Assembly: GCF_022387135.1 (NCBI RefSeq)
Contig: NZ_CP092462.1
Location: 186,001 to 250,000 of the forward strand
Direction: 5' to 3'
Length of the DNA: 64,000 bases
Source: Comamonas sp. B21-038
GTDB taxonomy: Bacteria; Pseudomonadota; Gammaproteobacteria; Burkholderiales; Burkholderiaceae_C
Every line of letters starts with the position of its first letter. The first letter of the stretch is position 1. This document shows positions 47,020-58,298 of this stretch, piece after piece. The position numbers were made by a program, and so were the translations under genes. The notes beneath the pieces are model-generated. The model did not search any database and had not been told where the DNA came from. It saw nothing but the letters and a program-made list of their open reading frames with translations.

Positions 47020-47493
47020 ATGAGCCAGACTGACACCACCGAGACCCGCAGCCATACCGACGTGGCGGTGGGCGTGCTGATCCGCGAAAGCGACAATGCG
47101 CTGCTGATAACGAGCCGTCCCCTGGGCAAGCCCCGTGCGGGCTGGTGGGAGTTCCCCGGCGGCAAGCTGGAGGCGGGCGAGACCGTCGAAGAGGCGCTGC
47201 GCCGTGAGCTGGTCGAAGAGCTCGGCATCCGCATCGGCAACTGCATTGCCTGGAAGGTGACCGAGCATGACTACAGCCATGCGCTGGTGCGCTTGCACTG
47301 GTGCAAGGTGACGCAGTGGTCGGGTGAATTCGAGATGCGTGAAGGCCAGCAGATGTCCTGGCAGCAACTGCCGCTGACGGTGAGCCCGGTGCTGGAGGGG
47401 TCTTTCCTCGTGCTGCAATGGCTGAGCGAGGAGCGGGGTCTGCCTTTTGACCCCGCCATCTATATCCAGGCGGCAGAGGCTGCGGCGAAATAA
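47020..47493 (+). CDS. mutT: Nudix hydrolase, MutT-type 8-oxo-dGTP diphosphatase
   Basis: 157 residues. The Nudix box lies at 48-70 (GKLEAGETVEEALRRELVEE followed by LGI), preceded by GWWEFPGG, the MutT-like substrate loop. MutT removes 8-oxo-dGTP from the pool and so prevents A:T to C:G mutations. It ends 11 bases before the convergent yacG. Family identity is certain; the exact substrate is inferred. Confidence 0.88.
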   Translation: MSQTDTTETRSHTDVAVGVLIRESDNALLITSRPLGKPRAGWWEFPGGKLEAGETVEEALRRELVEELGIRIGNCIAWKVTEHDYSHALVRLHWCKVTQWSGEFEMREGQQMSWQQLPLTVSPVLEGSFLVLQWLSEERGLPFDPAIYIQAAEAAAK

Positions 47494-47504
47494 GGCCGGG
47501 GTGC

Positions 47505-47717
47505 TCAGTCTTCCAGGCGCGGATCGCCGTAGGGCTGGTCCAGCGGTGGCGATTGCGCCGGCACCCGAAAATCTTCGTTGCCCCACGCGCCCAGGTCAAT
47601 CAGCTTGCAGCGCTCGCTGCAAAAAGGGCGAAACCGGTTGCTGCGTTCAAAGCTGGAGGGGCCGCCACACTGGGGGCACTGGATGCTGGGGAGCGCGTTG
47701 TCTGCGGAAGAACTCAT
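47505..47717 (-). CDS. yacG: DNA gyrase inhibitor / zinc-binding protein YacG
   Basis: 70 residues from the ATG at 47717; an earlier in-frame start would add 12 residues with no homology. Four zinc ligands C14, C17, C33 and C37 (CPQC and FCSERC) and the following LIDLGAWGNEDFRVP are the YacG signature. In E. coli it binds GyrB and blocks gyrase. It is the last gene of the pilB-pilC-pilD-coaE-zapD-yacG cluster. Confidence 0.94.
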   Translation of the reverse strand: MSSSADNALPSIQCPQCGGPSSFERSNRFRPFCSERCKLIDLGAWGNEDFRVPAQSPPLDQPYGDPRLED

Positions 47718-47771
47718 CCGGCCATTGTAGGGCGCCTGTACTGGCCGCCTCATCTGCAGGCGTTTAGCCGA

Positions 47772-48527
47772 TCAAGCGCAAAGCACCATCTCGTACTGGC
47801 CGTCCTGCGTGGTGAGGCCCAGCTGACCGCTCTCGGTCTTTTGCAGCATGCGGATCGAGATCATCAGGCGGTTGCCACTGATCTCGGGCACCAGGCTGGA
47901 GCTGGGGTCCATCTTGAGGCGCAGCAGCTGGTAGACACGGCCCTGGGGAAGGTTCTGCTGGAACTGGCCACGCACCGTCGCAATGCGCTGGGGGGCGCCG
48001 GCATCCCGGAACAGCCGCAGCAGCAGAATAAGGGCGCTGGCCAGCGGCGCAAAACACGACGTCCAGCCTTGCAGATCGGCACGGCGGCTCTGGCTGTCCG
48101 CATGCAGCCAGGCGTGGTAGCTGGGCAGGTCAAATGTGCAGGTGCCACCGGGAATGCCGGTACGGTTGCGGATGGCCATCAGCCATTCGTTCTCGATCAG
48201 CAGCTGGCTGGGCTTGCCGTTTTGGGCACGCAGTTCGCTATGGGCAGCGTCGATCTGGCCAATCACCTTGTCGAGCATGTCGACGGCGATCATCGGGTTG
48301 TCGCGGTAGGCATTGAACTGCTGGCGCTGGCGCTCCAGGTCCTTGAGCAGGTCGGTCTTCAGGTCGCTGCGGGAGGCGACATCCATCACCTCGAACAAGG
48401 TGGTGATGGCGAAATGGTGGTCGATGTCCGTGTCGCGCTGCAGGAGTACGTCAAGCCTGCGCAGCAGATACTCCAGGCGGAGATAGGCGCGCACGCGTTC
48501 GTTGAAGGGGTACTCGTAAACTATCAC
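47772..48527 (-). CDS. zapD: Cell division protein ZapD
   Basis: 251 residues. The start MIVYEYPFNERVRAYLRLEY is typical of ZapD (YacF, DUF1342): a helical domain followed by a beta domain. It cross-links FtsZ filaments at the division site. The ATG is three bases after the coaE stop, so the two are co-translated; yacG follows after 54 bases. Confidence 0.95.
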   Translation of the reverse strand: MIVYEYPFNERVRAYLRLEYLLRRLDVLLQRDTDIDHHFAITTLFEVMDVASRSDLKTDLLKDLERQRQQFNAYRDNPMIAVDMLDKVIGQIDAAHSELRAQNGKPSQLLIENEWLMAIRNRTGIPGGTCTFDLPSYHAWLHADSQSRRADLQGWTSCFAPLASALILLLRLFRDAGAPQRIATVRGQFQQNLPQGRVYQLLRLKMDPSSSLVPEISGNRLMISIRMLQKTESGQLGLTTQDGQYEMVLCA

Positions 48528-48530
48528 GGA

Positions 48531-49157
48531 TCAGTCGGGCTGCAGAAGGCGGTAGTGGGCTATCAATTCATTGTATAGGTCGAATACGGCCTCGCCTAGC
48601 GCTTGTAACGACAGCGTTTCATTCCACAGCACCCAGTCGGCCTTGCGCAGGCGCTGCAAACGGGTGGCCTGCTGGGCCATGATGGCCTCGATCGCTGCCT
48701 GGGGCAGCTGGTTGCGCTGCTGCACCCGTGCGATTTGCGTGCGCTCGAGACAGTCGACGACGATGACCTGGTCCAGCCTCGGGCTCCATTGGCCGGACTC
48801 AGCCAGCAAAGGGATATCAAAGATCACCAGCGGCGCGTTGGTGTCACAGGCATGCTGGTACTGCTGGTCGATCTGCTGGCGGATGAGCGGGTGCAGGATG
48901 CCTTCGAGCTGGGCCTTGTAGCCCGGATCGCGGAAGGCAGCGTCCCGCATTTGTGCACGGTCCAGGGCGCCGTCTGCGCCGATGAAATGGGCACCCATGC
49001 GGGCCGCGATCGGGGCGATGGCCGCACCGCCCGGCAGCGTAAGCGTGCGGGCAATGCGGTCGGCATCGATCACATAGCAGCCCTGCTGGGCAAAGCCTTG
49101 GGCCACCGTGCTTTTGCCACTGCCAATGCCCCCGGTGAGACCAATGCGCGGGCGCAT
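48531..49157 (-). CDS. coaE: Dephospho-CoA kinase
   Basis: 208 residues. P-loop GGIGSGKST at 9-17, the CoA-binding region DADRIARTLTLPGG and the lid LLAESGQWSPRLDQVIVVDC are present. It catalyses the last step of coenzyme A synthesis, ATP-dependent phosphorylation of dephospho-CoA. The gene starts one base after pilD ends. Confidence 0.96.
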   Translation of the reverse strand: MRPRIGLTGGIGSGKSTVAQGFAQQGCYVIDADRIARTLTLPGGAAIAPIAARMGAHFIGADGALDRAQMRDAAFRDPGYKAQLEGILHPLIRQQIDQQYQHACDTNAPLVIFDIPLLAESGQWSPRLDQVIVVDCLERTQIARVQQRNQLPQAAIEAIMAQQATRLQRLRKADWVLWNETLSLQALGEAVFDLYNELIAHYRLLQPD

Positions 49158-49158
49158 A

Positions 49159-50034
49159 TCAGGGCTGCAGCAGGCGGTCGACGATGCCGGTGCCGAACCA
49201 CATCACCAAAAAGCCGGCGCCCGCCAGAAAGGGACCAAACGGGATGTAGCCACCTTCGCGCAGGCTGGAGAATATCTTCAGCGCGATGCCGATGACTGCA
49301 CCGACGACCGACGAGAAGAGTGCAATCGGTATCAGCGCCTGCCAGCCAAACCAGGCGCCCAACGCCGCGAGCAGCTTGAAATCGCCGTAGCCCATGCCTT
49401 CCTTGCCGGTCAGCAGCTTGAAGGCCCAGTAAATCAGCCAGAGCACCATGTAGCCGATGGCGGCACCAAACAGCGCATCTTTGAGCGGTACCGCAATCCA
49501 TCCCATCGCACTGCACAGCAAGCCTGCCCAGAGCAGCGGCAAGGTCAGGTCATCGGGGAGCAGGGTCGTGTCCCAGTCAATCAGCGCTGCGGTCAGCAGC
49601 ATCGATGCGAAAAAACACCAGGCCAGGCCGGTGGGGCCCAGGCCCCAGCGGTGGATGCAATAGGCCCAGAGCAGGCTGTTGGCGATTTCCATGACCGGGT
49701 AGCGTACAGAAATACGTGCGCGGCACTGGCTGCAGCGCCCGCCCAGAAACAGCCAGCTGAACACGGGCACATTCTCGTACCAGCGGATCTGGTGGCTGCA
49801 ATGCGGGCAGCGCGAGGCGGGGGTCCAGAGGTTGAAGCGGTCTGCCTTAGGTTCGGCCGCAGGCACTGCCTCTGGCGTCTGCACGCTGTCCGCCGCGGCC
49901 AGCATGTCCTGCGCATCACGCCGCCATTGGCGCTCCAGCATCAGCGGCAGGCGGTGCACCACCACATTCAAAAAGCTGCCCACCAGCAGGCCCAACAGGG
50001 CAAACAGCCCTGTGTTCAATTGCGCTTCGGACAT
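49159..50034 (-). CDS. pilD: Type IV prepilin peptidase / N-methyltransferase
   Basis: 291 residues, an A24 membrane aspartyl protease with an N-terminal methyltransferase domain. The zinc-type cysteines are in CPHC and CSQC, with ISVRYPVMEI between domains. The two catalytic aspartates are in DWDTTLLPDDL and GMGYGDFKLL. About seven membrane helices. It cuts and methylates prepilins. Encoded immediately after pilC. Confidence 0.95.
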   Translation of the reverse strand: MSEAQLNTGLFALLGLLVGSFLNVVVHRLPLMLERQWRRDAQDMLAAADSVQTPEAVPAAEPKADRFNLWTPASRCPHCSHQIRWYENVPVFSWLFLGGRCSQCRARISVRYPVMEIANSLLWAYCIHRWGLGPTGLAWCFFASMLLTAALIDWDTTLLPDDLTLPLLWAGLLCSAMGWIAVPLKDALFGAAIGYMVLWLIYWAFKLLTGKEGMGYGDFKLLAALGAWFGWQALIPIALFSSVVGAVIGIALKIFSSLREGGYIPFGPFLAGAGFLVMWFGTGIVDRLLQP

Positions 50035-50036
50035 GC

Positions 50037-51257
50037 TTAAACCACCTGACCGAGCTTGAAGATCGGCAGGTACATCGAGACCACGATGCCGCCGATGATG
50101 GTGCCCAGAAACACGATGATGATGGGCTCCATCAGGCTGGACAGGCCAGCGACGGCCTCGTCGACCTCGGCTTCGTAAAAGTCGGCCGCCTTGCCCAGCA
50201 TATGGTCGATCGATCCCGATTCCTCACCGATCGCACACATCTGCAACACCATCGACGGGAACACATGTGCGTCCGACATGGCGACCGTCAGGCTGGTGCC
50301 GGTGGAGACCTGCTGCTGGATCTTCTCCGTGGCCACCGCAAAGACGGCATTGCCGGAGGCCCCACCCACCGAGTCCAGCGCTTCGACCAGCGGCACACCG
50401 GCGGCGAACATCGTCGACAAGGTGCGGGTCCAGCGCGCCACGCAGGATTTCTCAATCAGCGGGCCGAAGATGGGTACCTTCAGCAGCCAGCGGTCCATCG
50501 TGCGCTGCATTTTTTCGCTGCGCTTCCAGGCCTGCAGAAAGAAATAGATGCTGCCACCAATGCCAAAAAAGATCAGGTACCAGTAGCTGACAAAGAAATC
50601 ACTGATACCCATCACGATCAGGGTCGGGCCGGGCAGATCGGCTCCAAACGAGGTGAACACCTCCTTGAATGCCGGAATCACGAAGATCATGATGATGGCC
50701 ACCACGACGAAGGCCACGATGATCACCGAGGTCGGGTACATCAGCGCAGAGCGGATCTTGCTCTTGATGGCCTCGGTCTTTTCCATGTAGGTGGCCAGGC
50801 GGTCGAGCAGGCCTTCCAGAATACCGGCGGCTTCACCGGCCTCGACCAGGTTGCAGTACAGCGCATTGAAGTACATCGGGTGGCGGCGAAAGGCGGTGCT
50901 CAGCGAAGAGCCCGATTCCACGTCACTGCGCACATCGTTGAGCAGCTTGGTGACGCTGGGGTTGGTGCTGCCTCTGCCCACGATGTCAAAGGCCTGCAGC
51001 AAAGGCACACCGGCCTTCATCATCGTGGCCAGCTGGCGCGTGAACAACGCAATGTCCTTGGGCTTGATGCGCTTGCCCGAACGCATGCGGCGCTTCTTGA
51101 TCTTGGACGGCAGAATGCCCTGGCGGCGCAGCGACGCGATGACCTGGTTTTCTCCGCCCGCGCGGGATTCGCCGCGCACGATCTTGCCGTTGCGGTCCTT
51201 GCCTTCCCACTCATAAACGGCTTCGTTCGATGTTTTCTTATGGACTGTAGTTGCCAT
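50037..51257 (-). CDS. pilC: Type IV pilus inner-membrane platform protein PilC
   Basis: 406 residues with two repeated T2SSF domains, each followed by membrane helices (three in all). RQLATMMKAGVPLLQAFDIV and RTLSTMFAAGVPLVEALDSV are the matching segments of the repeat. PilC links the ATPases PilB/PilT to the pilus base. 20 bases lie between the pilB stop and this start. Confidence 0.95.
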   Translation of the reverse strand: MATTVHKKTSNEAVYEWEGKDRNGKIVRGESRAGGENQVIASLRRQGILPSKIKKRRMRSGKRIKPKDIALFTRQLATMMKAGVPLLQAFDIVGRGSTNPSVTKLLNDVRSDVESGSSLSTAFRRHPMYFNALYCNLVEAGEAAGILEGLLDRLATYMEKTEAIKSKIRSALMYPTSVIIVAFVVVAIIMIFVIPAFKEVFTSFGADLPGPTLIVMGISDFFVSYWYLIFFGIGGSIYFFLQAWKRSEKMQRTMDRWLLKVPIFGPLIEKSCVARWTRTLSTMFAAGVPLVEALDSVGGASGNAVFAVATEKIQQQVSTGTSLTVAMSDAHVFPSMVLQMCAIGEESGSIDHMLGKAADFYEAEVDEAVAGLSSLMEPIIIVFLGTIIGGIVVSMYLPIFKLGQVV

Positions 51258-51277
51258 TTATCCCTGCCCTCATTGCT

Positions 51278-53011
51278 TTATTCGTTGGTGACGGCTAAGA
51301 CCTCTTCGAGGGAGGTCAGTCCCTTTTTGACTTTGTGCAGACCCGATGCGCGCAAGGAGCGGACATTTTCTAGGTTGGCTTGCTCCGCAATTTCCAGTGC
51401 GCTGCCATCACGCAGGATGATGCGCTGTGTTTCTTCAGAGATGGGCATCACCTGGTAGATGCCCAACCGGCCCTTGTAGCCGTTATTGCAGGCATCGCAA
51501 CCCACAGGCTCGTAGGGCATCCAGGTGCCATCGAGATCCTCTTCCTTGAAGCCGGCTTCCAGCAGCGCTTCATGCGGAATCTCCGTGGGCCGCTTGCAGA
51601 CAGGACACAGCTTGCGTGCCAGGCGCTGCGCGGTGATCAGGATCACGCTGGAGGCAATGTTGAATGGCGCAATCCCCATATTGCGCATACGCGTCAATGT
51701 GGTGGGCGCGTCGTTGGTGTGCAAGGTCGACAGCACCAAGTGGCCCGTCTGCGCGGCCTTGATCGCAATGTCTGCGGTCTCCAGGTCACGGATTTCACCC
51801 ACCATGATGATGTCGGGATCCTGGCGCAGGAACGACTTGAGCGCCGTCGCAAAGGTCAGGCCGGCCTTTTCATTGACATTGACCTGGTTGACGCCGGGCA
51901 GGTTGATTTCCGACGGGTCTTCCGCGGTGGCAATATTGACCGCGGGTGTATTGAGAATGTTCAGGCAGGTATAGAGCGACACGGTCTTGCCCGAGCCGGT
52001 GGGGCCGGTGACCAGAATCATGCCGTAGGGCCGCTTGATGGCGCTGAGCAGGCGCTCCTTCTCTTCCGGCTCATAGCCCAGCGCATCAATGCCCAGCTTG
52101 GCGCTGCTCGGATCCAGAATACGGATCACGATCTTTTCGCCGAACAGGGTTGGCAAGGTGCTGACCCGGAAGTCGATCACCCGGTCGGCGCCGATCTTGA
52201 GCTTCATGCGGCCATCCTGGGGCACGCGCTTTTCGGAGATGTCCAGGCGCGAAATGACCTTGATGCGCGATGCCAGCTTGTCCTTGATGCCGGGAGGCGG
52301 GGAGGCGATTTCGCGCAGCTCGCCATCGATGCGGAAGCGGATGCGGTATTGGTGCTCGTAGGGCTCGAAATGCAAGTCCGATGCGCGCATATTGAATGCG
52401 TCGATCAGCATCTTCTGCAGGAACTTGACGATGGGCGCGTCTTCAACTTCGGTCTCGTCGCCGCTGCTGCTTTCCGTGTTCACCGATTCGTCGTCAATCT
52501 CGAACTCGTTGAGATTGACGTCGCCGGTGATCATGTCCTGGATGCTGTCACCGCCCTTTTTGGCGACGGACTCCAGGGCCTTGAGCAGCTTGGCATGCTC
52601 GGCAATCACCCAGTCCACGCTCAGCTGCGTGGAGAACTTGATCTGCTCGGCCACCGAATGGTCGGTGGGATCGGCGGTAACGACCACCAGGCGGTTGCCC
52701 CGCTTGGCCAGCGGGATGATCTTGTTGGTCAGGGCCAGCTTGGTATCGAGCAGGCCGCTGGCCAGCCGGGTCAGGTCGATCGCATCCAGGTCGACCATCG
52801 GCGCGCCATAAACCGTCGAGATGATGCTGGCTACATCGCTGCCGGAGACGGCTCCGCTGGCCACCAGCTCGCCAATGAAGCTGTTCTTGCTCTTGAGACT
52901 TGTCGCATACAGCGCCTCTGCCTTGGCAACAGGAAGCTTTCCGCTGGCTACCAGCGCTCTGGCGATGCCGGGAAGGGCGACGGCTTTTTGGGGGGTGTTG
53001 ATGTCAGCCAT
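51278..53011 (-). CDS. pilB: Type IV pilus assembly ATPase PilB
   Basis: 577 residues from the ATG at 53011; a longer reading to 53098 adds 29 residues with no homology. The N-terminal MshEN/T2SSE domain (about 1-150) has the site where cyclic-di-GMP binds in some relatives. Walker A GPTGSGKT at 336-343, Walker B in DIIMVGEIRDLETADIA, and a four-cysteine zinc site (CPVC, CDAC) follow. It powers pilus extension. No strong ribosome site is visible before the start. Confidence 0.94.
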   Translation of the reverse strand: MADINTPQKAVALPGIARALVASGKLPVAKAEALYATSLKSKNSFIGELVASGAVSGSDVASIISTVYGAPMVDLDAIDLTRLASGLLDTKLALTNKIIPLAKRGNRLVVVTADPTDHSVAEQIKFSTQLSVDWVIAEHAKLLKALESVAKKGGDSIQDMITGDVNLNEFEIDDESVNTESSSGDETEVEDAPIVKFLQKMLIDAFNMRASDLHFEPYEHQYRIRFRIDGELREIASPPPGIKDKLASRIKVISRLDISEKRVPQDGRMKLKIGADRVIDFRVSTLPTLFGEKIVIRILDPSSAKLGIDALGYEPEEKERLLSAIKRPYGMILVTGPTGSGKTVSLYTCLNILNTPAVNIATAEDPSEINLPGVNQVNVNEKAGLTFATALKSFLRQDPDIIMVGEIRDLETADIAIKAAQTGHLVLSTLHTNDAPTTLTRMRNMGIAPFNIASSVILITAQRLARKLCPVCKRPTEIPHEALLEAGFKEEDLDGTWMPYEPVGCDACNNGYKGRLGIYQVMPISEETQRIILRDGSALEIAEQANLENVRSLRASGLHKVKKGLTSLEEVLAVTNE

Positions 53012-53173
53012 GTAAACGGGGACGCCTATCGTCGATAGCCTCGCTGCGTAATCCGGCAAACTGTAGCAGTTGTTCGGAGATTTAACAAAGAAATGCACCC
53101 GCCATTCTGTGCCAGTGCAGTCGATCTGCGACAGTCTGTGGGGTACGCCAGCCGATGCCCGACGACCGCTGCG

Positions 53174-54160
53174 TTACTCCCGGCGCGCCAGAAGTTGTGA
53201 TGCCAGCGTAGTCAGGGCCTCGGTATAGGCATTGCGGGGCAGCAGCGCCAGGCAGTCGATGGCTTCCTGGGCCTGCAGTGCCGCGGCTGCCCGGGTGGCC
53301 TCCAGCGAGCCGGTGTCCTTGACCACCTGCACGATATGGGCCATGTGGGGCGTGGAGCCTTGCTCGATGGCGTCCACGATCATCTGCCTATCATCGGCGT
53401 TTGCGCGCTGCATGGCAATGATCAGCGGCAAGGTGACCTTGCCTTCGCGCAAATCATCGCCAATATTCTTGCCCATCACGGTCGTGTCACCGTCGTAGTC
53501 GAGTGCATCGTCGATCACCTGGAAGGCGGTGCCCAGCGAGCGGCCATAGTTGGCGCAGGCTTCTTCCAGCGCAGCAGGTGCCTCGGTCAGGACAGCGGCC
53601 AGGCGGGCGCTGGCCTCGAACAGCTTGGCCGTCTTGGAGCGGATGACGGACAGGTAGCCGGCCTCATCCAGATCGACATTGTGGGTGTTGATCAGTTGCT
53701 GCACCTCACCCTCGGCGATGATGTTGGTGGCCTCCGACAGGATCTGCATCACACGCATGCTGTCGGCGTCAACCATCATCTGAAACGCGCGCGAGTGCAG
53801 GAAGTCCCCGACCAGGACGCTGGCGGCGTTGCCAAAGCTCTCGTTGGCGGTAGGTTTGCCGCGCCGCATCGTGGATTCGTCCACCACATCGTCGTGCAGC
53901 AGGGTGGCGGTATGGATGAACTCGACCACGGCCGCCAGATTGAAATGCTGCTCGCCCCGGTATTCCAGTGCACCGGCTACCAGCAGCAGCAGCGCGGGGC
54001 GCAGACGCTTGCCACCGGCCGAGATGATGTAGTGGGACACCTCCCCGATCAACGGAACGGAGGAGCTCAGGCGCCTGGCAATCACGGCGTCAACCTGTCG
54101 CATATCGCCAGCGACGAGGCTCAAGGGGTTGGACGGGTTGGGAGTGTTGGACTCGGACAA
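53174..54160 (-). CDS. ispB: Polyprenyl (octaprenyl) diphosphate synthase
   Basis: 328 residues. The two aspartate-rich motifs are [10 protein letters not shown] and [24 protein letters not shown] is the usual N-terminal signature. It makes the isoprenoid side chain of ubiquinone. The start given is a TTG (54160); the first in-frame ATG is 19 codons later (54103) and would still keep the whole synthase domain, so the true start is open. Divergent from rplU, as in most betaproteobacteria. Confidence 0.92.
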   Translation of the reverse strand: MSESNTPNPSNPLSLVAGDMRQVDAVIARRLSSSVPLIGEVSHYIISAGGKRLRPALLLLVAGALEYRGEQHFNLAAVVEFIHTATLLHDDVVDESTMRRGKPTANESFGNAASVLVGDFLHSRAFQMMVDADSMRVMQILSEATNIIAEGEVQQLINTHNVDLDEAGYLSVIRSKTAKLFEASARLAAVLTEAPAALEEACANYGRSLGTAFQVIDDALDYDGDTTVMGKNIGDDLREGKVTLPLIIAMQRANADDRQMIVDAIEQGSTPHMAHIVQVVKDTGSLEATRAAAALQAQEAIDCLALLPRNAYTEALTTLASQLLARRE

Positions 54161-54191
54161 GGCGGCTATCTCGGCATTTTATGGATACTGC

Positions 54192-54197
54192 ATTATA
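54192..54197 (-). promoter_or_regulatory. Candidate -10 of ispB
   Basis: A perfect TATAAT on the - strand, 31 bases before the ispB TTG. No good -35 at the expected distance. Confidence 0.4.
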
Positions 54198-54290
54198 GAA
54201 ACGAGAGCAGTGCGACTTGCAGACATGGCCGCTTGTCCGTCTTCGGCATGCGCATTCTGGCCGGTGTTGTGGCGCAAAAACGTGCAGGGT

Positions 54291-54319
54291 TTGCGTCGTT
54301 CATAGCCTCGTGCTACAAT
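54291..54319 (+). promoter_or_regulatory. Promoter of rplU-rpmA
   Basis: -35 TTGCGT (54291-54296), 17-base spacer, -10 TACAAT (54314-54319), 51 bases before the rplU start. Ideal spacing and a good -10. Confidence 0.7.
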
Positions 54320-54370
54320 CTTCGGCTCTTGCGAAATTTCTTTGCAAGCTATCCCCTTTTAGAGGTTCTT

Positions 54371-54682
54371 ATGTACGCGGTCATAAAAACCGGTGGCAAA
54401 CAGTATCGTGTTGCTTCCGGCGAAAAAATCAAGGTAGAACAGATCGCTGCGGACGTAGGCCAAGAAATCGTGATCGACCAGGTTCTGGCAGTCGGCAACG
54501 GCGCAGAGTTGAAGGTTGGTACGCCCTTGGTGTCCGGAGCAACTGTGACGGTTACGGTAGTAGCCCACGGCAAGCACGACAAGGTGCGCATTTTCAAGAT
54601 GCGTCGTCGTAAGCACTATCAAAAGCGCCAAGGCCATCGCCAGCAGTTCACTGAGCTGCAAATCGGTGCGATTGCAGCTTAA
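54371..54682 (+). CDS. rplU: 50S ribosomal protein L21
   Basis: 103 residues. [20 protein letters not shown] is the invariant start, and [19 protein letters not shown] the rRNA-binding tail. The start is the ATG at 54371; the longer open frame upstream overlaps ispB and is not real. rpmA follows after 15 bases. Confidence 0.98.
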   Translation: MYAVIKTGGKQYRVASGEKIKVEQIAADVGQEIVIDQVLAVGNGAELKVGTPLVSGATVTVTVVAHGKHDKVRIFKMRRRKHYQKRQGHRQQFTELQIGAIAA

Positions 54683-54697
54683 CAGGAGCTATATCTC

Positions 54698-54958
54698 ATG
54701 GCACAGAAAAAAGGCGGCGGCTCTACGCGCAACGGACGTGATTCCAAGCCAAAGATGCTGGGTGTGAAGGCTTTCGGTGGTCAACTGATCAGCGCCGGTT
54801 CGATCATCGTGCGTCAACGCGGCACCAAGTTCCACCCCGGCACCAATGTCGGCGTGGGCAAGGACCACACCTTGTTTGCTCTGGTGGACGGCCACGTGTC
54901 GTTCGAAACCAAGGGCGCTTTGTCCAAGCACACGGTGAGCATCACCAAGGCTGCTTAA
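54698..54958 (+). CDS. rpmA: 50S ribosomal protein L27
   Basis: 86 residues. [20 protein letters not shown] is the N-terminal extension that reaches the peptidyl transferase centre; [20 protein letters not shown] is the conserved core. AGGAG lies about 9 bases before the ATG. No N-terminal cleavage motif of the firmicute type. Confidence 0.98.
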   Translation: MAQKKGGGSTRNGRDSKPKMLGVKAFGGQLISAGSIIVRQRGTKFHPGTNVGVGKDHTLFALVDGHVSFETKGALSKHTVSITKAA

Positions 54959-54996
54959 GACAAGACAAGTGTCTTGAAGGCCTTCCATGGCCTTGT

Positions 54997-55031
54997 CCAA
55001 AGCCCCGCGCAGTCGGGGCTTTGGTGTTTTT
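54997..55031 (+). terminator. Intrinsic terminator after rpmA
   Basis: 10-bp stem CCAAAGCCCC / GGGGCTTTGG with an 8-base loop, then TGTTTTT. The stem is identical to the core of the hairpin after tatC. Confidence 0.85.
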
Positions 55032-55117
55032 GGGCTGACCCGCTTGGCGCCCCGGTGCGACAATAGCGGTTTTGGCAGGGCTGCATGTATCGGCATGCAG
55101 CAGAACAATTCCCGTAA

Positions 55118-56263
<1,146 letters not shown>

Positions 56264-56329
56264 GCGACAAGGCCTGCACCGTAGATTTCTCATGGATGGA
56301 TAGCTGCTTGCGCTTGCGAGACGGGCGCA

Positions 56330-57487
56330 ATGCCGGAAAAAGCAAAAATGGCATCGAATGTTCTGCGCGACGCACGTCGCATCGTCGTCAAAGTCGGCTC
56401 CAGTCTGGTCACCAACGAGGGCAAGGGCCTCGATGAAGGGGCCATCACTGAATGGAGCCGCCAGCTCGCCGCCCTGGTGCACGGTGAAGGGGGCGCCAAG
56501 CGCGAAGTGATCATGGTCTCCAGTGGTGCGGTCGCAGAAGGCATGAAGCGCCTGGGCTGGCACCAGCGGCCCAAGGAAATCCATGAGCTGCAGGCCGCTG
56601 CCGCCGTCGGCCAGATGGGCCTGGTCCAGATGTACGAGACCAAGCTGCGTGAACAGAACCTGGGCAGCGCCCAGGTGCTGCTGACCCATGCCGACCTGGC
56701 CGACCGCGAGCGCTACCTCAATGCGCGCGTCACCTTGCTGACCTTGCTGCAGCTGGGTGTTGTGCCGGTGATCAACGAGAACGACACCGTCGTCAACGAC
56801 GAAATCAAGTTCGGTGACAACGACACCTTGGGGGCGCTGGTGGCCAACCTGGTCGAGGCCGATGCGCTGGTCATTCTGACCGACCAGAAGGGCCTGTACA
56901 CCGCCGATCCCCGCAAGAACCCCGACGCCGAATTTGTGCACGAGGCGCAGGCTGGCGACCTGAAGCTGGAGGCCATGGCCGGCGGCGCAGGCTCGGGCAT
57001 TGGCAAGGGCGGCATGCTGACCAAGATCCTGGCTGCCAAGCGCGCTGCGGGCTCAGGCGCCTCCACGGTGATCGCCTGGGGGCGTGAGCAGAATGTGCTG
57101 CTGCGTCTGGCTGCCGGCGAGGCCATTGGCACGCTGTTGGTGGCCGATACCCACAAGAACCAGGCACGCAAGCAATGGATGATGGACCACTTGCAGATGC
57201 ATGGCTATGTCACGGTGGATGAGGGTGCCGCTCAAAAGCTGCGCCGTGACGGCAAGAGCCTGCTGCCGATCGGCATGGTGAGCGTGCATGGCGAGTTCTC
57301 GCGCGGTGAAGTGATTGGCGTGCGTGATCCGCAAGGCATCGAGCTGGCGCGTGGCCTGGCCAATTACAGCAGTGCTGAAGCGCGGCGCCTGTGCCGCAAG
57401 CCCTCGGCGGAGTTCGAGCAGCTGCTGGGCTATACCGGTGAGCCGGAGATGCTGCACCGTGACAACATGGTGTTGACCGGGCATTGA
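56330..57487 (+). CDS. proB: Glutamate 5-kinase
   Basis: 385 residues: an amino-acid kinase domain (about 1-265) and a C-terminal PUA domain. [17 protein letters not shown] is the ATP loop, [15 protein letters not shown] and [20 protein letters not shown] the substrate sites. It phosphorylates glutamate, the first step of proline synthesis, and is inhibited by proline in relatives. An inner ATG (56348) with GGAAA upstream is an equally good start. Confidence 0.96.
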   Translation: MPEKAKMASNVLRDARRIVVKVGSSLVTNEGKGLDEGAITEWSRQLAALVHGEGGAKREVIMVSSGAVAEGMKRLGWHQRPKEIHELQAAAAVGQMGLVQMYETKLREQNLGSAQVLLTHADLADRERYLNARVTLLTLLQLGVVPVINENDTVVNDEIKFGDNDTLGALVANLVEADALVILTDQKGLYTADPRKNPDAEFVHEAQAGDLKLEAMAGGAGSGIGKGGMLTKILAAKRAAGSGASTVIAWGREQNVLLRLAAGEAIGTLLVADTHKNQARKQWMMDHLQMHGYVTVDEGAAQKLRRDGKSLLPIGMVSVHGEFSRGEVIGVRDPQGIELARGLANYSSAEARRLCRKPSAEFEQLLGYTGEPEMLHRDNMVLTGH

Positions 57488-57522
57488 CCAGGCCGTCTGC
57501 GGCCTGCCATGCACCTGTGGCT

Positions 57523-57560
57523 CAAAGCACAAAGCGTCCCGAGGGACGCTTTGTGCTTTG
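57523..57560. terminator. 18-bp perfect hairpin between convergent proB and rppH
   Basis: CAAAGCACAAAGCGTCCC (57523-57540) and its exact reverse complement (57543-57560) are separated by only two bases. It lies in the 79-base gap between the two stops, so it should act in both directions; it lacks a strong T-run. Confidence 0.65.
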
Positions 57561-57566
57561 GATCGC

Positions 57567-58268
57567 TCATCCGCCTTTGGGTTGCGGATCGCGCCCGGCA
57601 TTGCCCGGGTCCGGGTCAAAGCTGGCACCCGGCGGCAGCTCCATCTCCTGCATCATGCGCAGCGGCGAATGGTAGCTCACCACCGTGGTGGTGGTCACCG
57701 ATACCTGCAAGGTCTCGGCAGAGCTGCCGTCAGGCTCATGCAGCTCACCGTCACGCGCGCGCGCATTGCTGCGCAAGTAGCGGTTGCGCGGATCGTGGCG
57801 GGGCACAAAACGCGACAGCTCGGTCAACGCCATCTCGTAGACGCCCCGCTTGAACTCCACCACCACATCCAGTGGCACCCAGTAGTCATTCCAGCGCCAG
57901 GCATCGAACTCCGGATGGTTGGTGGCGCGCAGATTCAGGTCCCAGTCATGCCCCGTTAACTGGAGCAAAAACCAAATCTGCTTTTGTCCGCGATAATAGC
58001 CTCTGGCATCGCGGCGGATGAAGCGTTCTGGCACCTCGTACCGTAGCCAATCCCGCGTTCTAGCCACAATACGTACATGCTCCGGTCGCAAGCCCACTTC
58101 CTCATGCAGCTCTCGAAACATCGCCTGCTCGGGGGTTTCTCCACGGTCGATACCGCCCTGCGGAAACTGCCAGCTATGGGTGCGGATGCGCTTGCCCCAA
58201 AACACCTGATTGCGCTGGTTGAGCAGGATGATGCCGACGTTTGGCCTAAAGCCATCTCGGTCCAGCAT
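57567..58268 (-). CDS. rppH: RNA pyrophosphohydrolase
   Basis: 233 residues. [20 protein letters not shown] is the typical start and the Nudix box is at 38-60 ([20 protein letters not shown] then VGL). RppH removes pyrophosphate from the 5' end of mRNA and so starts decay. The last 60-70 residues are a polar, low-complexity extension (E. coli RppH has about 176 residues). Divergent from proS. Confidence 0.95.
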   Translation of the reverse strand: MLDRDGFRPNVGIILLNQRNQVFWGKRIRTHSWQFPQGGIDRGETPEQAMFRELHEEVGLRPEHVRIVARTRDWLRYEVPERFIRRDARGYYRGQKQIWFLLQLTGHDWDLNLRATNHPEFDAWRWNDYWVPLDVVVEFKRGVYEMALTELSRFVPRHDPRNRYLRSNARARDGELHEPDGSSAETLQVSVTTTTVVSYHSPLRMMQEMELPPGASFDPDPGNAGRDPQPKGG

Positions 58269-58298
58269 AATCTAACCCCAATTTTTTAAACTGTGTCC

